Source: Candidatus Woesearchaeota archaeon
Lineage (GTDB): Archaea > Nanobdellota > Nanobdellia > Woesearchaeales > GW2011-AR4
Direction of reading: 5' to 3'
Length of the DNA stretch: 64,000 nucleotides
NCBI GenBank assembly: GCA_016180235.1
Contig: JACPBQ010000005.1
Span: 1-64,000, forward strand
Positions 17,920-24,981 of the stretch are shown here, in pieces. The translations under genes were made by a program, and so were the position numbers. Under the pieces are notes generated by a model. The model had not been told where the DNA came from. It worked only from the letters and a program-made list of their open reading frames with translations, and ran no database searches. Each line of letters starts with the position of its first letter. Position 1 is the stretch's first letter.

Positions 17920-18360
17920 ATGAAAAAAATATTGCTAATCCTCACTTTTTTGCTGGCTTTGATTGCTGCTAATGCGTGCAATAGCGAGGAGTTTGTTGTG
18001 ATAGATAACGGAAATGAAAAGATAAAAGTAAATGTCGAGATTGCGGATACATCTGAGGAAAGGGCTGCTGGACTGATGTCAAGGGAAAGTCTCGACGAGA
18101 ATTCCGGCATGCTGTTTGTGTATCAATGGGAAGATTATTACAGCTTCTGGATGAAAAACACCTTAATTCCTTTGGATATAATCTGGGTGTCTGGAGATGG
18201 GGAAATAGCGGATATAAAGCATGCAGAGCCTTGCACGGAAGACCCCTGCACCAGCTATAAGCCAGTCAAGCCGGCAAAATATGTCTTGGAGGTAAACGGC
18301 AATTTTACAATTAAAAATAGCGTCAGCATAGGGGACATAATAGCCATAAATTTGAATTAG
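17920..18360 (+). CDS. DUF192 (COG1430) secreted lipoprotein-like protein
   Basis: The 146 residues have a signal peptide (KKILLILTFLLALIAANAC) with a cysteine at its end, which suggests lipid anchoring. The DUF192 domain follows, with its core RAAGLMSRESLDENSGMLFVYQWEDYYSFWMKNTLIPLDIIWV. The domain is a small beta-barrel of unknown function found in bacteria and archaea. The gene at 18422 follows in the same direction with another lipobox, so both may be envelope proteins of one transcript. Confidence 0.88.
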   Translation: MKKILLILTFLLALIAANACNSEEFVVIDNGNEKIKVNVEIADTSEERAAGLMSRESLDENSGMLFVYQWEDYYSFWMKNTLIPLDIIWVSGDGEIADIKHAEPCTEDPCTSYKPVKPAKYVLEVNGNFTIKNSVSIGDIIAINLN

Positions 18361-18421
18361 CCGCTATAGATATTGACCGATGAAAAGCATTAAAAACATT
18401 AAAAATAATCAAATTTTATAT

Positions 18422-18745
18422 ATGAAAAAGATAATTTTTGCCTTATTGGTTCTTGGATTATACCTTATAGCTAGCTGCGTAGATGATAAGCCTAATGAAG
18501 ATCAGCTCCAAAACGGCAAGGAAACGAGCTTTGGAGGCTTTACAAAAGAGCAATGCGATGCTGCAAATGGCTATTGGAATGAGTGCGGAAGCCCTTGTGC
18601 CGGTACGGATGCTGAGGTTTGCATCCAGATGTGCCAGGTACAATGCGAGTGCGGAGGCATAGCCGGGTTTGGATGCCCTTCCGGCTATAAATGCAGGTTA
18701 ACCGGAAAAATTGCCGACGAGATGGGTGTTTGTGTTAAGGAATGA
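18422..18745 (+). CDS. Cys-rich small lipoprotein (eight-cysteine-cluster-like)
   Basis: I start at ATG 18422, where the signal peptide KKIIFALLVLGLYLIASC begins; the 14 upstream codons are AT-rich and unlike coding sequence. After the lipobox cysteine come about nine further cysteines in EQCDAANGYWNECGSPC, CIQMCQVQCECGG and FGCPSGYKC. This pattern fits the eight-cysteine-cluster domain, which is probably disulfide-bonded outside the cell. Function is unknown. It lies 61 bp after the DUF192 gene. Confidence 0.7.
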   Translation: MKKIIFALLVLGLYLIASCVDDKPNEDQLQNGKETSFGGFTKEQCDAANGYWNECGSPCAGTDAEVCIQMCQVQCECGGIAGFGCPSGYKCRLTGKIADEMGVCVKE

Positions 18746-18759
18746 TTAATTCTAAGAGA

Positions 18760-19254
18760 TTAATTAATTGTGGGTTTTTGGTTATTTTCTATTTTTCTTA
18801 GGAGAGGACCAAATGCCATACGGCTATAGCCATTAAACAGAGCTTGGTTATGACCTGGAAAATAAACTACAGCTCTTCCAACACCAATAACAGGACTAGA
18901 TTTAGCCCTAATGCCATCAACTAGCGCCTCTAATTCCGGAGTGTCTAAAGGAAAACTAGCCAAATCGACTAGTGTTAGATCAGAAGGTCTTACATGAGTT
19001 GTCGTATCTGTCACATATACAGGAACTTCTCCATTATTTCCATGCAGATGCATGGGAGTTTTTCCACCAGTTCTAAGAATAGGGGTTAAGGTTCCTCTTG
19101 GAGCTCCATAAACTGCAGGGTTTTTCGTTAGCAATATAGCTCTTTCTTCTGGGACTACCCTATCTGCTGTTCCTCCATAAGAAATTGGTGGAGGTGTGGC
19201 TACTCCTGGTGGTAATAGAGCTTTACTTCCTGAATAATTTGGTTGGTAATTCAT
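18760..19254 (-). CDS. Hypothetical protein
   Basis: The 164 residues have no recognised family, signal or membrane segment. The N-terminus is Pro/Gly-rich (KALLPPGVATPPPISYGG). The middle (GKTPMHLHGNNGEVPVYVTDT) and the end (GHNQALFNGYSRMAFGPLL) look folded. The promoter on the minus strand has a TATA box (ATTTATATAT) preceded by ACTAGTATACAAAAAC, which matches the sequence upstream of the gene at 32333. Confidence 0.55.
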   Translation of the reverse strand: MNYQPNYSGSKALLPPGVATPPPISYGGTADRVVPEERAILLTKNPAVYGAPRGTLTPILRTGGKTPMHLHGNNGEVPVYVTDTTTHVRPSDLTLVDLASFPLDTPELEALVDGIRAKSSPVIGVGRAVVYFPGHNQALFNGYSRMAFGPLLRKIENNQKPTIN

Positions 19255-19406
19255 AGCCTTTTTAGTAATGTTCTAAATATATAAATCTTTTGTTTTTGTA
19301 TACTAGTATAGGAAAAGATATATTAAATTAACATAGGTTTAAGAAAAATAAGCAAAGGTTTTTAAATAAAGCCCGTTATCATATAGTATTCTTTAACTAC
19401 TAAAGG

Positions 19407-19481
19407 ATGCCACCAGAACAGGAAACTGTTTCTAAAGACGTCTTAATAAGAAAGATAATGACCTCAAAAGCATTAAGGTGA
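19407..19481 (+). CDS. Possible 24-aa leader ORF (weak)
   Basis: Between the TATA-like TTTTTAAATA (about 19361) and the gene at 19513 lies a 25-codon ORF beginning MPPEQETVSKDVLIRK. It would be the first ORF on the transcript, and the sequence TAACTACTAAAGGAT just ahead resembles the shared operator-like box. Coding use is uncertain. Confidence 0.25.
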   Translation: MPPEQETVSKDVLIRKIMTSKALR

Positions 19482-19512
19482 TTGTTGTCCTTCATTAATA
19501 AAATTAAGTAAA

Positions 19513-20163
19513 ATGGTAACAACAACGATAGACGACTTTGTCAAGGCATTTCCGCACTGGGATTTAACTAGTGAAACAACTGAATATTTTAACAGATTGC
19601 ATAAAAAACTAAGGGATGGCCTGCAGAAAGTCCAAGAGTTAGCTAACGAATCACATTTAGGCGCAAGGATAGCATTTGAGCATGAAGGGAAGACTCTTGC
19701 TACTGGGGGCCACTTAGGCGGAAAAAGCCTAAAAGAGTCTTTGCCAGAAGCATTGGCACATGCACTTGCGAATCTGTATTTGAGGGCGACCTGTTATGGA
19801 TTGGATGGTGAATTAGATTACTCAGTTACACAATTTGAAGCATTTAGGGATGGTTATTTTCAGCTAAACCCCACAATAATGTTCAAGTTAATGAGGGGAA
19901 GGCTTCTTGAGGGCAAAAAAGCTGCTGGCATAAAAGTCGTTGCAACTGTGCCTGATGAATTTGCAGAGGAGGTTGATGCTAAACTCCATCCACTGTTTGT
20001 ATCAAGAGTTGTTATTTCAACGCCTCACCTTTTTACACCAGAAGATATGTATCCGGAAAGACCTGAAGTGATCTTTAGAGAAAAGCTAGGGCACGTTGAT
20101 AAAAGAAAGATTGGTGGCGCTTACATAATTCCTATTGTTTCCAAGCCTATTCTTTATAACTAA
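19513..20163 (+). CDS. Hypothetical protein
   Basis: The 216 residues fold as an apparently soluble protein with no recognised family. It contains an N-terminal helical part and a segment ARIAFEHEGKTLATGGHLGG. Codon use is like that of neighbours. It is downstream of a TATA box and a possible short leader ORF, and ends next to a strong inverted repeat (20207-20263) that may act as its terminator. Confidence 0.55.
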   Translation: MVTTTIDDFVKAFPHWDLTSETTEYFNRLHKKLRDGLQKVQELANESHLGARIAFEHEGKTLATGGHLGGKSLKESLPEALAHALANLYLRATCYGLDGELDYSVTQFEAFRDGYFQLNPTIMFKLMRGRLLEGKKAAGIKVVATVPDEFAEEVDAKLHPLFVSRVVISTPHLFTPEDMYPERPEVIFREKLGHVDKRKIGGAYIIPIVSKPILYN

Positions 20164-20206
20164 ATTCTTGCCTATGGAGGCTTAAAATGTTCGTTTAATG
20201 CCAAAA

Positions 20207-20263
20207 GTAAAGCGAACTTTTTGCAAAATTAAAAACAAAAGAAATCAAAAAGTTACGCTTTAC
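20207..20263. repeat. Inverted repeat (16-17 bp arms)
   Basis: GTAAAGCGAACTTTTT (20207-20222) and AAAAAGTTACGCTTTAC (20247-20263) are complementary apart from one extra base, with a 24-nt loop. It could form a hairpin at the end of the gene at 19513. The arm shares GCGAACTTTTT with the right arm of the dif-like site at 20829, and GCATATAATGTCCG reads on the minus strand just after it. Confidence 0.55.
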
Positions 20264-20505
20264 GGACATTATATGCCCGAAGGGTTTAACACTTTTCAAA
20301 ACCCAAAATAAAGAAACGACATTCTGAAAGAATGGGCGTATAAAATACCGATTTTATACGCAGTTTCTAAGTAAAGAAAGGGGGATTGATTTATTAAAAA
20401 GATGGGGAAATATTAAATACTCCCCCATCTTTCTCTTGTAATAAATTGCCATATATCACAAGCCTGAAGGGTAGGAGGAAATGGGAAAGGAGGAATAAGA
20501 CTTTA

Positions 20506-20676
20506 ATGTCTAATGCCCGCAAGAAAGAACCCATTGTATATGGCAACGACCCTAAAGAAGAACATCTTAAAGTATCTGAACCTAAACTTGTAGATGTTAA
20601 GAAGGTCATTTTTTATTCTGTGGTCGGGGTATTAGTGCTATCAGCCATAGTTTATCTTCTCTTAATGTCCTTTTGA
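20506..20676 (+). CDS. 56-aa tail-anchored membrane protein
   Basis: I start at ATG 20506 (MSNARKKEPIVYGND), preceded by an AGGAGGA Shine-Dalgarno sequence; the longer track version starts at a TTG inside a direct repeat. The protein has a charged N-terminal half and one C-terminal helix (VIFYSVVGVLVLSAIVYLLLM). That layout resembles Sec61-beta/SecG but the family residues are not there. It is the only gene inside the inverted-repeat cassette. Confidence 0.6.
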   Translation: MSNARKKEPIVYGNDPKEEHLKVSEPKLVDVKKVIFYSVVGVLVLSAIVYLLLMSF

Positions 20677-20715
20677 CTATATTAACAAAATTCCAAAATT
20701 CATAATGAGAACTAA

Positions 20716-20757
20716 TTATGTAATCTATAATTCTGGTTATGTAATCTATAATTCTGG
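20716..20757. repeat. Two perfect 21-bp tandem repeats
   Basis: The unit begins TTATGTAATCTATAATTC and is repeated exactly at 20716-20736 and 20737-20757. It lies 40 bp after the 56-aa gene, inside the inverted-repeat cassette. Identity of both units indicates a recent duplication. Confidence 0.8.
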
Positions 20758-20828
20758 TGTGAATTGCCATATAGAGGAATGCACATTATTTCAATCCCCC
20801 TTTCTTTTCTAATAAATCGGTTTTGAAA

Positions 20829-20856
20829 AGTGCATATAATGCATATTATGCGAACT
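20829..20856. other. dif-like XerA recombination site
   Basis: The site reads AGTGCATATAA, then the 6-bp centre TGCATA, then TTATGCGAACT. Two 11-bp imperfect inverted arms around a 6-bp centre is the dif/Xer layout. Both arms and the centre resemble E. coli dif, whose arms are GGTGCGCATAA and TTATGTTAAAT around TGTATA. It lies 33 bp before the start of a XerA-like recombinase gene. Similarity by eye is clear but activity is untested. Confidence 0.6.
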
Positions 20857-20872
20857 TTTTTATAGTAGTTAA
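20855..20872 (-). promoter_or_regulatory. Operator-like box before xerA
   Basis: Read on the minus strand the sequence is TAACTACTATAAAAAAGT, sharing its first 13 bases (TAACTACTATAAA) with the box upstream of the GGDEF gene at 53844-53861. It partly overlaps the right arm of the dif-like site. Confidence 0.4.
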
Positions 20873-20889
20873 CTTAAGAAAGATGAAAA

Positions 20890-21711
20890 ATGCTCCAAAA
20901 ACTCGCAACTGAACTTAAAATTCGTGGTTTTTCAGAGCAGACTATCAGTTCTTATACTTTTCACAATAGGAAATTTCTTGAATTCATAAAAAAAGAGCCG
21001 GAAAATATAGGAGCGGAAGATGTTAAAAGTTATATGGCCTACTTAATGTCGGAAAAGAGGCTAAATCCTTCTTCTGTAAGCCTGGCTATGAGCTCTTTGA
21101 AGTTTCTTTATACTGAGATGATGAGCAAAAGCCTTTTTGCAAATATAAAGATGCCAAAACTGGAGAAAAAGCTGCCTATTGTTCTTACAAAAAATGAAAT
21201 AAGGAAAATGATAGATGCAACGGATAATGAAAAGCACAAATTACTCATAAAGATGCTTTATTCTTCGGGCTTAAGAGTTTCTGAGTGCGTCAGTTTAAGG
21301 ATTGATGATCTTAATCTGGATGATAGATTTGGCACTGTAAGGGCAGGAAAAGGCAAAAAAGACAGGAATATGATACTTTCGGGGTCTTTGGCAGCAGATC
21401 TTAAGGATTACCTTGAGAAAACCGGGAAAAACAAGGAAAATGGCTATATTTTTGATGTTAAAGGCAGGGCTTTAAGCATTAGGCAGGCCCAAAAGGCCGT
21501 TACTAATGCAGCCAAGAAAGCAGGAATCAGGAAAAGAGTTTTCTGCCATGCATTAAGGAGCAGCTTTGCAACGCATCTGCTTGAGTCTGGGACGGATATA
21601 AGGGTTATTCAAGAGCTATTGGGGCATTCAAATTTATCAACTACGCAGCGCTATACTAAAGTTTCAAGGGAGCAATTAAGAAAAGTAAGAAGCCCCTTGG
21701 ATGATTTGTGA
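20890..21711 (+). CDS. xerA: XerA-type tyrosine recombinase
   Basis: The 273 residues have the SAM-like N-terminal core-binding domain (to about 88) and the catalytic domain with the full active-site set: Arg in SSGLRVSECVSL, Lys in GKGKKDR, HxxR in HALRSSFATHLL, His in ELLGHSNLSTT and the nucleophile Tyr in TQRYTKVS. Length and sequence fit archaeal XerA, which resolves chromosome dimers at dif, better than a larger integrase. A dif-like site lies 33 bp upstream. It could also serve the surrounding accessory DNA, because inverted repeats and an iteron-like array are close by. Confidence 0.9.
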   Translation: MLQKLATELKIRGFSEQTISSYTFHNRKFLEFIKKEPENIGAEDVKSYMAYLMSEKRLNPSSVSLAMSSLKFLYTEMMSKSLFANIKMPKLEKKLPIVLTKNEIRKMIDATDNEKHKLLIKMLYSSGLRVSECVSLRIDDLNLDDRFGTVRAGKGKKDRNMILSGSLAADLKDYLEKTGKNKENGYIFDVKGRALSIRQAQKAVTNAAKKAGIRKRVFCHALRSSFATHLLESGTDIRVIQELLGHSNLSTTQRYTKVSREQLRKVRSPLDDL

Positions 21712-21725
21712 ATAAGCAATAAAAA

Positions 21726-21950
21726 ATGAAAACGCAAGAAATCCCTAAAGAAAGGATCATTAGCCATATAGGATTAAGGCTTGAAATTGATGATTTTAGT
21801 GGTTTAAATGAAGCATTAAAAGTTGCAGATGATTACTTAGGAAGAAATCAGCATGATTGGTTATTTAGAAGGCAAGTTGAAATACTATGCGAGAGTGTGA
21901 TTTTGCCTCAAGGGAGGTATCATAATTTCAAATATAGATCAAAACCATGA
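21726..21950 (+). CDS. Hypothetical 74-aa protein
   Basis: This small soluble protein begins MKTQEIPKERIISHIGLRL, follows xerA by 14 bp in the same direction and is probably on the same transcript. It contains a short helical section (LNEALKVADDYLGRNQHDWLF) and one cysteine. No family is recognised, and no function can be inferred beyond its link with the recombinase. Confidence 0.55.
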   Translation: MKTQEIPKERIISHIGLRLEIDDFSGLNEALKVADDYLGRNQHDWLFRRQVEILCESVILPQGRYHNFKYRSKP

Positions 21951-22067
21951 ATCTAAATTATTTTCCATACTGAAAATATATTTATTGAAATGATTAAAAT
22001 ATTTAATTAATAATTAAAAAGAAGTATCAAAAATAAGATTAAAACTTTTAGGTTTTTACTAAAAATT

Positions 22068-22637
22068 TTAGTTGAAATTTACCAGCTCTTTCTGCGCTGT
22101 GTCTATCATGAGGATGTTTTCTTTGGCCTGCAGGCGCTTGAAGTCCGGATTCAGCTTTATGTAAGGCATGCTGTTCACGTATTTCTTTATTACCGGAATG
22201 CCTTTTTCCACCAAACGTGCTATATACTCGCTCACAACATAGCCCGGAAAACCTGTTTTGCGGCTTATATCAGTGTAGGAAACAAGGCCTTTCTCATCCT
22301 CCAGGGCATAAATTACCAGGAAAACATGCTGCTCTGTCTTTGTCAACGGCTTTATATCGAAACTCTTTCCTTCGACGATAAAATTGCTGTTAGACTGCAG
22401 GAAAAGCTCTATTCTTTCTATGCGCTCAGCAAGCTTTTCCATCTTGTCATTCAATCCATTCATGGACTCATAGCTGGCCTGTATCTCGCTTGTATTTTCG
22501 TTTATGGCCTCTAAATACCCATTTAACTCATTTTTAATGCCGTTTAAGTCGTCTTTAATGTCAATATCAATGCTTTTAGGCTTTCTTGAGAAGTAGCGTT
22601 TCCTCTCTCTAAAAAAATCGTCAAATATTTTTACCAC
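22068..22637 (-). CDS. Coiled-coil winged-helix DNA-binding protein
   Basis: The 189 residues have an N-terminal coiled coil (about 25-90) and a C-terminal winged helix. The winged helix runs from EQHVFLVIYALEDEKGLVSYTDISRKTGFPGYVVSEYIARLVEKG to KKYVNSMPYIKL. The design (oligomerising coil plus wHTH) suits a transcription factor or a replication/partition protein. A second gene of the same design lies directly upstream on the same strand, and an iteron-like repeat array lies beyond that one. No characterised family is recognised. Confidence 0.7.
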   Translation of the reverse strand: MVKIFDDFFRERKRYFSRKPKSIDIDIKDDLNGIKNELNGYLEAINENTSEIQASYESMNGLNDKMEKLAERIERIELFLQSNSNFIVEGKSFDIKPLTKTEQHVFLVIYALEDEKGLVSYTDISRKTGFPGYVVSEYIARLVEKGIPVIKKYVNSMPYIKLNPDFKRLQAKENILMIDTAQKELVNFN

Positions 22638-22705
22638 CCCACGATTTTGGGTTAGGAGGAAATTTAAATAGATTTATGTTTTTGAAAATATGGGTTTTGT
22701 AATAA

Positions 22706-23344
22706 TTAATGCGCTTTAACCTGCTTGTAAAGGTAGTATTTCTGCTTGCCTCTTTTTGCTGTGCCTATCTCTTCCATTTTCTCTATTTCATCCAATAAGC
22801 GGTAGAATGAGCTTTTTGAGCACAAGCCCTGGTCCTGCACTATCATTTCTTTTAGCTGTAGGCCACTAATCTGGCTGTATTTCCTTATATATGACAAAAT
22901 AAGGCTTTTTACATACTCTTTTGAGTTTTTAGATACTCTTTGTACCACTTTTTCCCTAATTGTAGCTTTTCTTTGTTCTTCTAAGCTGGAAAGGCGTTTT
23001 TCTATATCATAAACATCTTTTGGAGCTGTTAATGTTTTTGATTGGTCTTTTAAGTGTAAATTATCTATCTTTTCATTTAAAAGCCTGATTCTTTCTATTA
23101 TATTGTCAAAAGAATAGTAATTATCTATGATTTTTCTTATATCCTCGGGCCTTTTGGGGATGTATGAAATCTCTAATTCCAGCTGCTTTATTTTTTGCTG
23201 CTGCTGTTGGTTTTGCTGGTTCAGGTAATTAAGCCAGGAAAAAATTTTTTGGGTGTCCTGCTTTACGTTTGCGAAAGAAGCTGCTAAAATGCGGTTCATC
23301 TGGGTAAGCCTTCTTTCGGTTTCCTGACTCTTGATCCAGAACAT
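22706..23344 (-). CDS. Coiled-coil winged-helix DNA-binding protein, second copy of the design
   Basis: The 212 residues contain a Gln-rich coiled coil (LNQQNQQQQQKIKQLELEI), more helical sequence to about 130 and a winged helix (YVKSLILSYIRKYSQISGLQLKEMI to SFYRLLDEIEKMEEIGTAKRGKQKYYLY). It resembles the 22068 product in layout but little in sequence. Its start lies 44 bp from the first unit of an 11-bp-period repeat array, so the array may be its operator, or an origin on which it acts. Regulator and Rep-like roles are both open. Confidence 0.7.
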   Translation of the reverse strand: MFWIKSQETERRLTQMNRILAASFANVKQDTQKIFSWLNYLNQQNQQQQQKIKQLELEISYIPKRPEDIRKIIDNYYSFDNIIERIRLLNEKIDNLHLKDQSKTLTAPKDVYDIEKRLSSLEEQRKATIREKVVQRVSKNSKEYVKSLILSYIRKYSQISGLQLKEMIVQDQGLCSKSSFYRLLDEIEKMEEIGTAKRGKQKYYLYKQVKAH

Positions 23345-23387
23345 AATCTATAAAATATTACCTTTTTTATTTAAATATTTCGTTTTC

Positions 23388-23585
23388 TGGGAAAATACTG
23401 GGACTATATTGGGACTATTGTGGGACTTGAATGGGAATAGTTTTATAACGATAAATTTAAATATTTAGGGATTTAGATGGGAATTTATTGGGAATATAAT
23501 GGGACTATATTGGGAATGAGACTGAATTTTACCGACGACAAGCGATGGCGACGGGAAAAATAGTGGGAATGATATGGGAATAAAC
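23388..23585. repeat. Iteron-like array of TGGGA-centred repeats, 11-bp period
   Basis: TGGGA starts at 23388, 23399, 23410, 23421 and 23432, exactly 11 bp apart. A second block runs at 23467 (as AGGGA), 23478, 23489, 23500 and 23511, again 11 bp apart. A third holds CGGGA 23552, TGGGA 23564 and 23575. A typical unit is TGGGACTATAT. Eleven base pairs is about one helical turn, so bound proteins would line one DNA face. No gene is supported here; the 85-aa minus-strand ORF of the track is a by-product of the repeats. Confidence 0.8.
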
Positions 23586-23800
23586 ACAGGAACCAGAAAA
23601 TAAAAAAAACCGATAAAAAACCAAAAGATTAATTCCAAAAATTTGATCAAAAAAGCAAGAATTAAAATGATGCAAAAATACCCCGAGGTAAGGAGGAAAA
23701 AAGTGGGATGCATAGTGATCATGGGTTGTATTAGGAGGGGCTATTTTGAGCCAGAATAGGCAAAAGTGAGGCCTGATAAGGGCTAAATAGTGCTAAAAAG

Positions 23801-23828
23801 GTGCATATAATGTCAAAAAGTGAGAGTT
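23801..23828. repeat. Second dif-like half-site next to a repeated 16-mer
   Basis: GTGCATATAATG here repeats the left arm and start of the centre of the dif-like site at 20829. The right arm does not match. It is followed by TCAAAAAGTGAGAGTT, which occurs in inverted orientation at 17634-17649. This could be a distal att-like boundary of an element starting at 20829, but the shared core is short. Confidence 0.35.
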
Positions 23829-23895
23829 TAAAGAGAGCAAATTTGATTGAAAATAGCCAAGAAAGAGAGTGAATAGCGGGGATGTGAGGCTTAAA

Positions 23896-24525
23896 ATGAA
23901 AGAAATCAACTCAAAAGGGGCATTGGCAGTGGCTTTAAGCAAGCTACAAGCCTTTACAGAGCCAAAAGTGAGTATTGAGCAGTATCCTACAGATTCGGAG
24001 ATAGCTGCTGGAGTGCTATGGCAGGCAAAGATGAAGGGAGACATAGGAAAAGTGAATGCTGACTTAGGCTGCGGTACTGGTATTTTGGGCATTGGCCTGG
24101 CACTATTGGGTAAAGTGAGAGTTTACATGGTTGATTCAGATGAAGAGGCTTTGGAAATAACCAAGAAAAATATGAAAAAAGTGCAAAGTGAGTATAAACT
24201 GCCTGGAGAACTGGTTTTTGTGCGGCAGGATATAAAAGATTTTAAGGAAAAAACCGATTTTGTCGTCGAGAATCCTCCGTTTGGGGTTAAAAACGAGCAT
24301 GCTGACAGGGAGTTTTTGAAGAAAGCGTTTGAAGTCGGAAGAATTGTCTACAGCTTCCATAAGTCGGAATCAAAGGCATTTATTGATAAATTCTCGACGG
24401 AGAATGGATTCAGGGTTACGGATGCCTGGGATTTTGATTTCCCTTTAAAGGCAACTTACGGATTCCATACAAAGAGGATCAAAAGGATAAGAGTAAGCTG
24501 TTTCCGTCTGGAAAAATGCCATTAG
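23896..24525 (+). CDS. METTL5-like (COG2263) SAM-dependent RNA methylase
   Basis: From ATG 23896 the 209-residue protein has the SAM-binding motif NADLGCGTGILGIGLAL, the acidic loop VDSDEEALEI and the catalytic motif ENPPFGVKN, which is the (N/D)PPF signature of N6-adenine methylases. Archaeal COG2263 proteins are orthologues of METTL5, which makes m6A in small-subunit rRNA; that target is inferred from the family. The nine codons upstream in the track overlap GTGAG-rich intergenic sequence and are left out. It precedes rpoL. Confidence 0.87.
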   Translation: MKEINSKGALAVALSKLQAFTEPKVSIEQYPTDSEIAAGVLWQAKMKGDIGKVNADLGCGTGILGIGLALLGKVRVYMVDSDEEALEITKKNMKKVQSEYKLPGELVFVRQDIKDFKEKTDFVVENPPFGVKNEHADREFLKKAFEVGRIVYSFHKSESKAFIDKFSTENGFRVTDAWDFDFPLKATYGFHTKRIKRIRVSCFRLEKCH

Positions 24526-24611
24526 GATAAAATTAGTTATAATGAAGCCCAATAAAATAATTAAAAAATCAAATCACAACATTTTTAAACAACTTAAAGT
24601 TCCTTGCTTCC

Positions 24612-24890
24612 ATGGAAATCAAAGTTCTCGAGGATAAGAAAAACAAGCTGATTTTTGAGATTGATGGCGCAGGGCATACTTTCATAAATGTCCTTAAGAG
24701 CGAGCTTTGGAATGATGCCCATATCAAGGTTGCCACTTACAGCATAAGGCACCCAATAACAAGCAAGCCAAAGATGGTTGTAGAAACTGATGGGGATGAA
24801 AGCCCGAAGGCTGCTTTGGCAAGCGCTATTTCAAGGCTAAAGAAAACAAGCGATAAGCTTAAGGATGAAGTTAAGAAAGAGATTAAGTAA
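24612..24890 (+). CDS. rpoL: RNA polymerase subunit Rpo11 (RpoL)
   Basis: The 92 residues match archaeal Rpo11/Rpb11: EFEIDGAGHTFINVLKSEL-like N-terminus, the conserved YSIRHPITSKPKMVVETDGDESPKAAL and a basic helical tail. It dimerises with Rpo3 to start polymerase assembly. A TATA-like sequence (ATTTTTAAAC) lies about 30 nt upstream of the ATG, so it likely has its own promoter. Confidence 0.94.
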   Translation: MEIKVLEDKKNKLIFEIDGAGHTFINVLKSELWNDAHIKVATYSIRHPITSKPKMVVETDGDESPKAALASAISRLKKTSDKLKDEVKKEIK

Positions 24891-24981
24891 TGACTCTTAA
24901 GGCTGAAAAGCCAAAATTTTAGGGTTTTAAAGCTTCTCTAAACAGAAAAGATTATAAATATCATAGTGCCTAAAACTGCTT

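Larger units (their letters stand above)
20290..20832. repeat. Inverted-repeat cassette around a small membrane gene
   Basis: Three pairs of perfect inverted segments occur in collinear order: 20290-20303 with 20819-20832 (CACTTTTCAAAACC), 20347-20354 with 20814-20821 (ACCGATTT), and 20373-20389 with 20791-20807 (AAAGAAAGGGGGATTGA). Inside are a GATGGGG/CCCCATC hairpin near 20400-20433 and the direct repeat AATTGCCATATA (20444 and 20762). The cassette encloses the 56-aa gene and abuts the dif-like site. Confidence 0.6.

Noticed and set aside
20506-20676. Sec61-beta/SecG identity for the 56-aa protein
   Set aside because: Only the tail-anchored layout fits; the conserved residues of Sec61-beta are not seen.
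23388-23585. CRISPR-like array
   Set aside because: Repeat units are 11 bp with no spacers, and no cas gene is present.
23465-23722. 85-aa minus-strand ORF
   Set aside because: It is low-complexity Ile/Phe/Pro sequence read through the iteron-like array; no start signal.
17340-23890. Chromosomal replication origin
   Set aside because: AT-rich DNA and iteron-like repeats are suggestive, but no orc1/cdc6 or other initiator gene and no origin recognition boxes were recognised, so it is kept only as a possibility.
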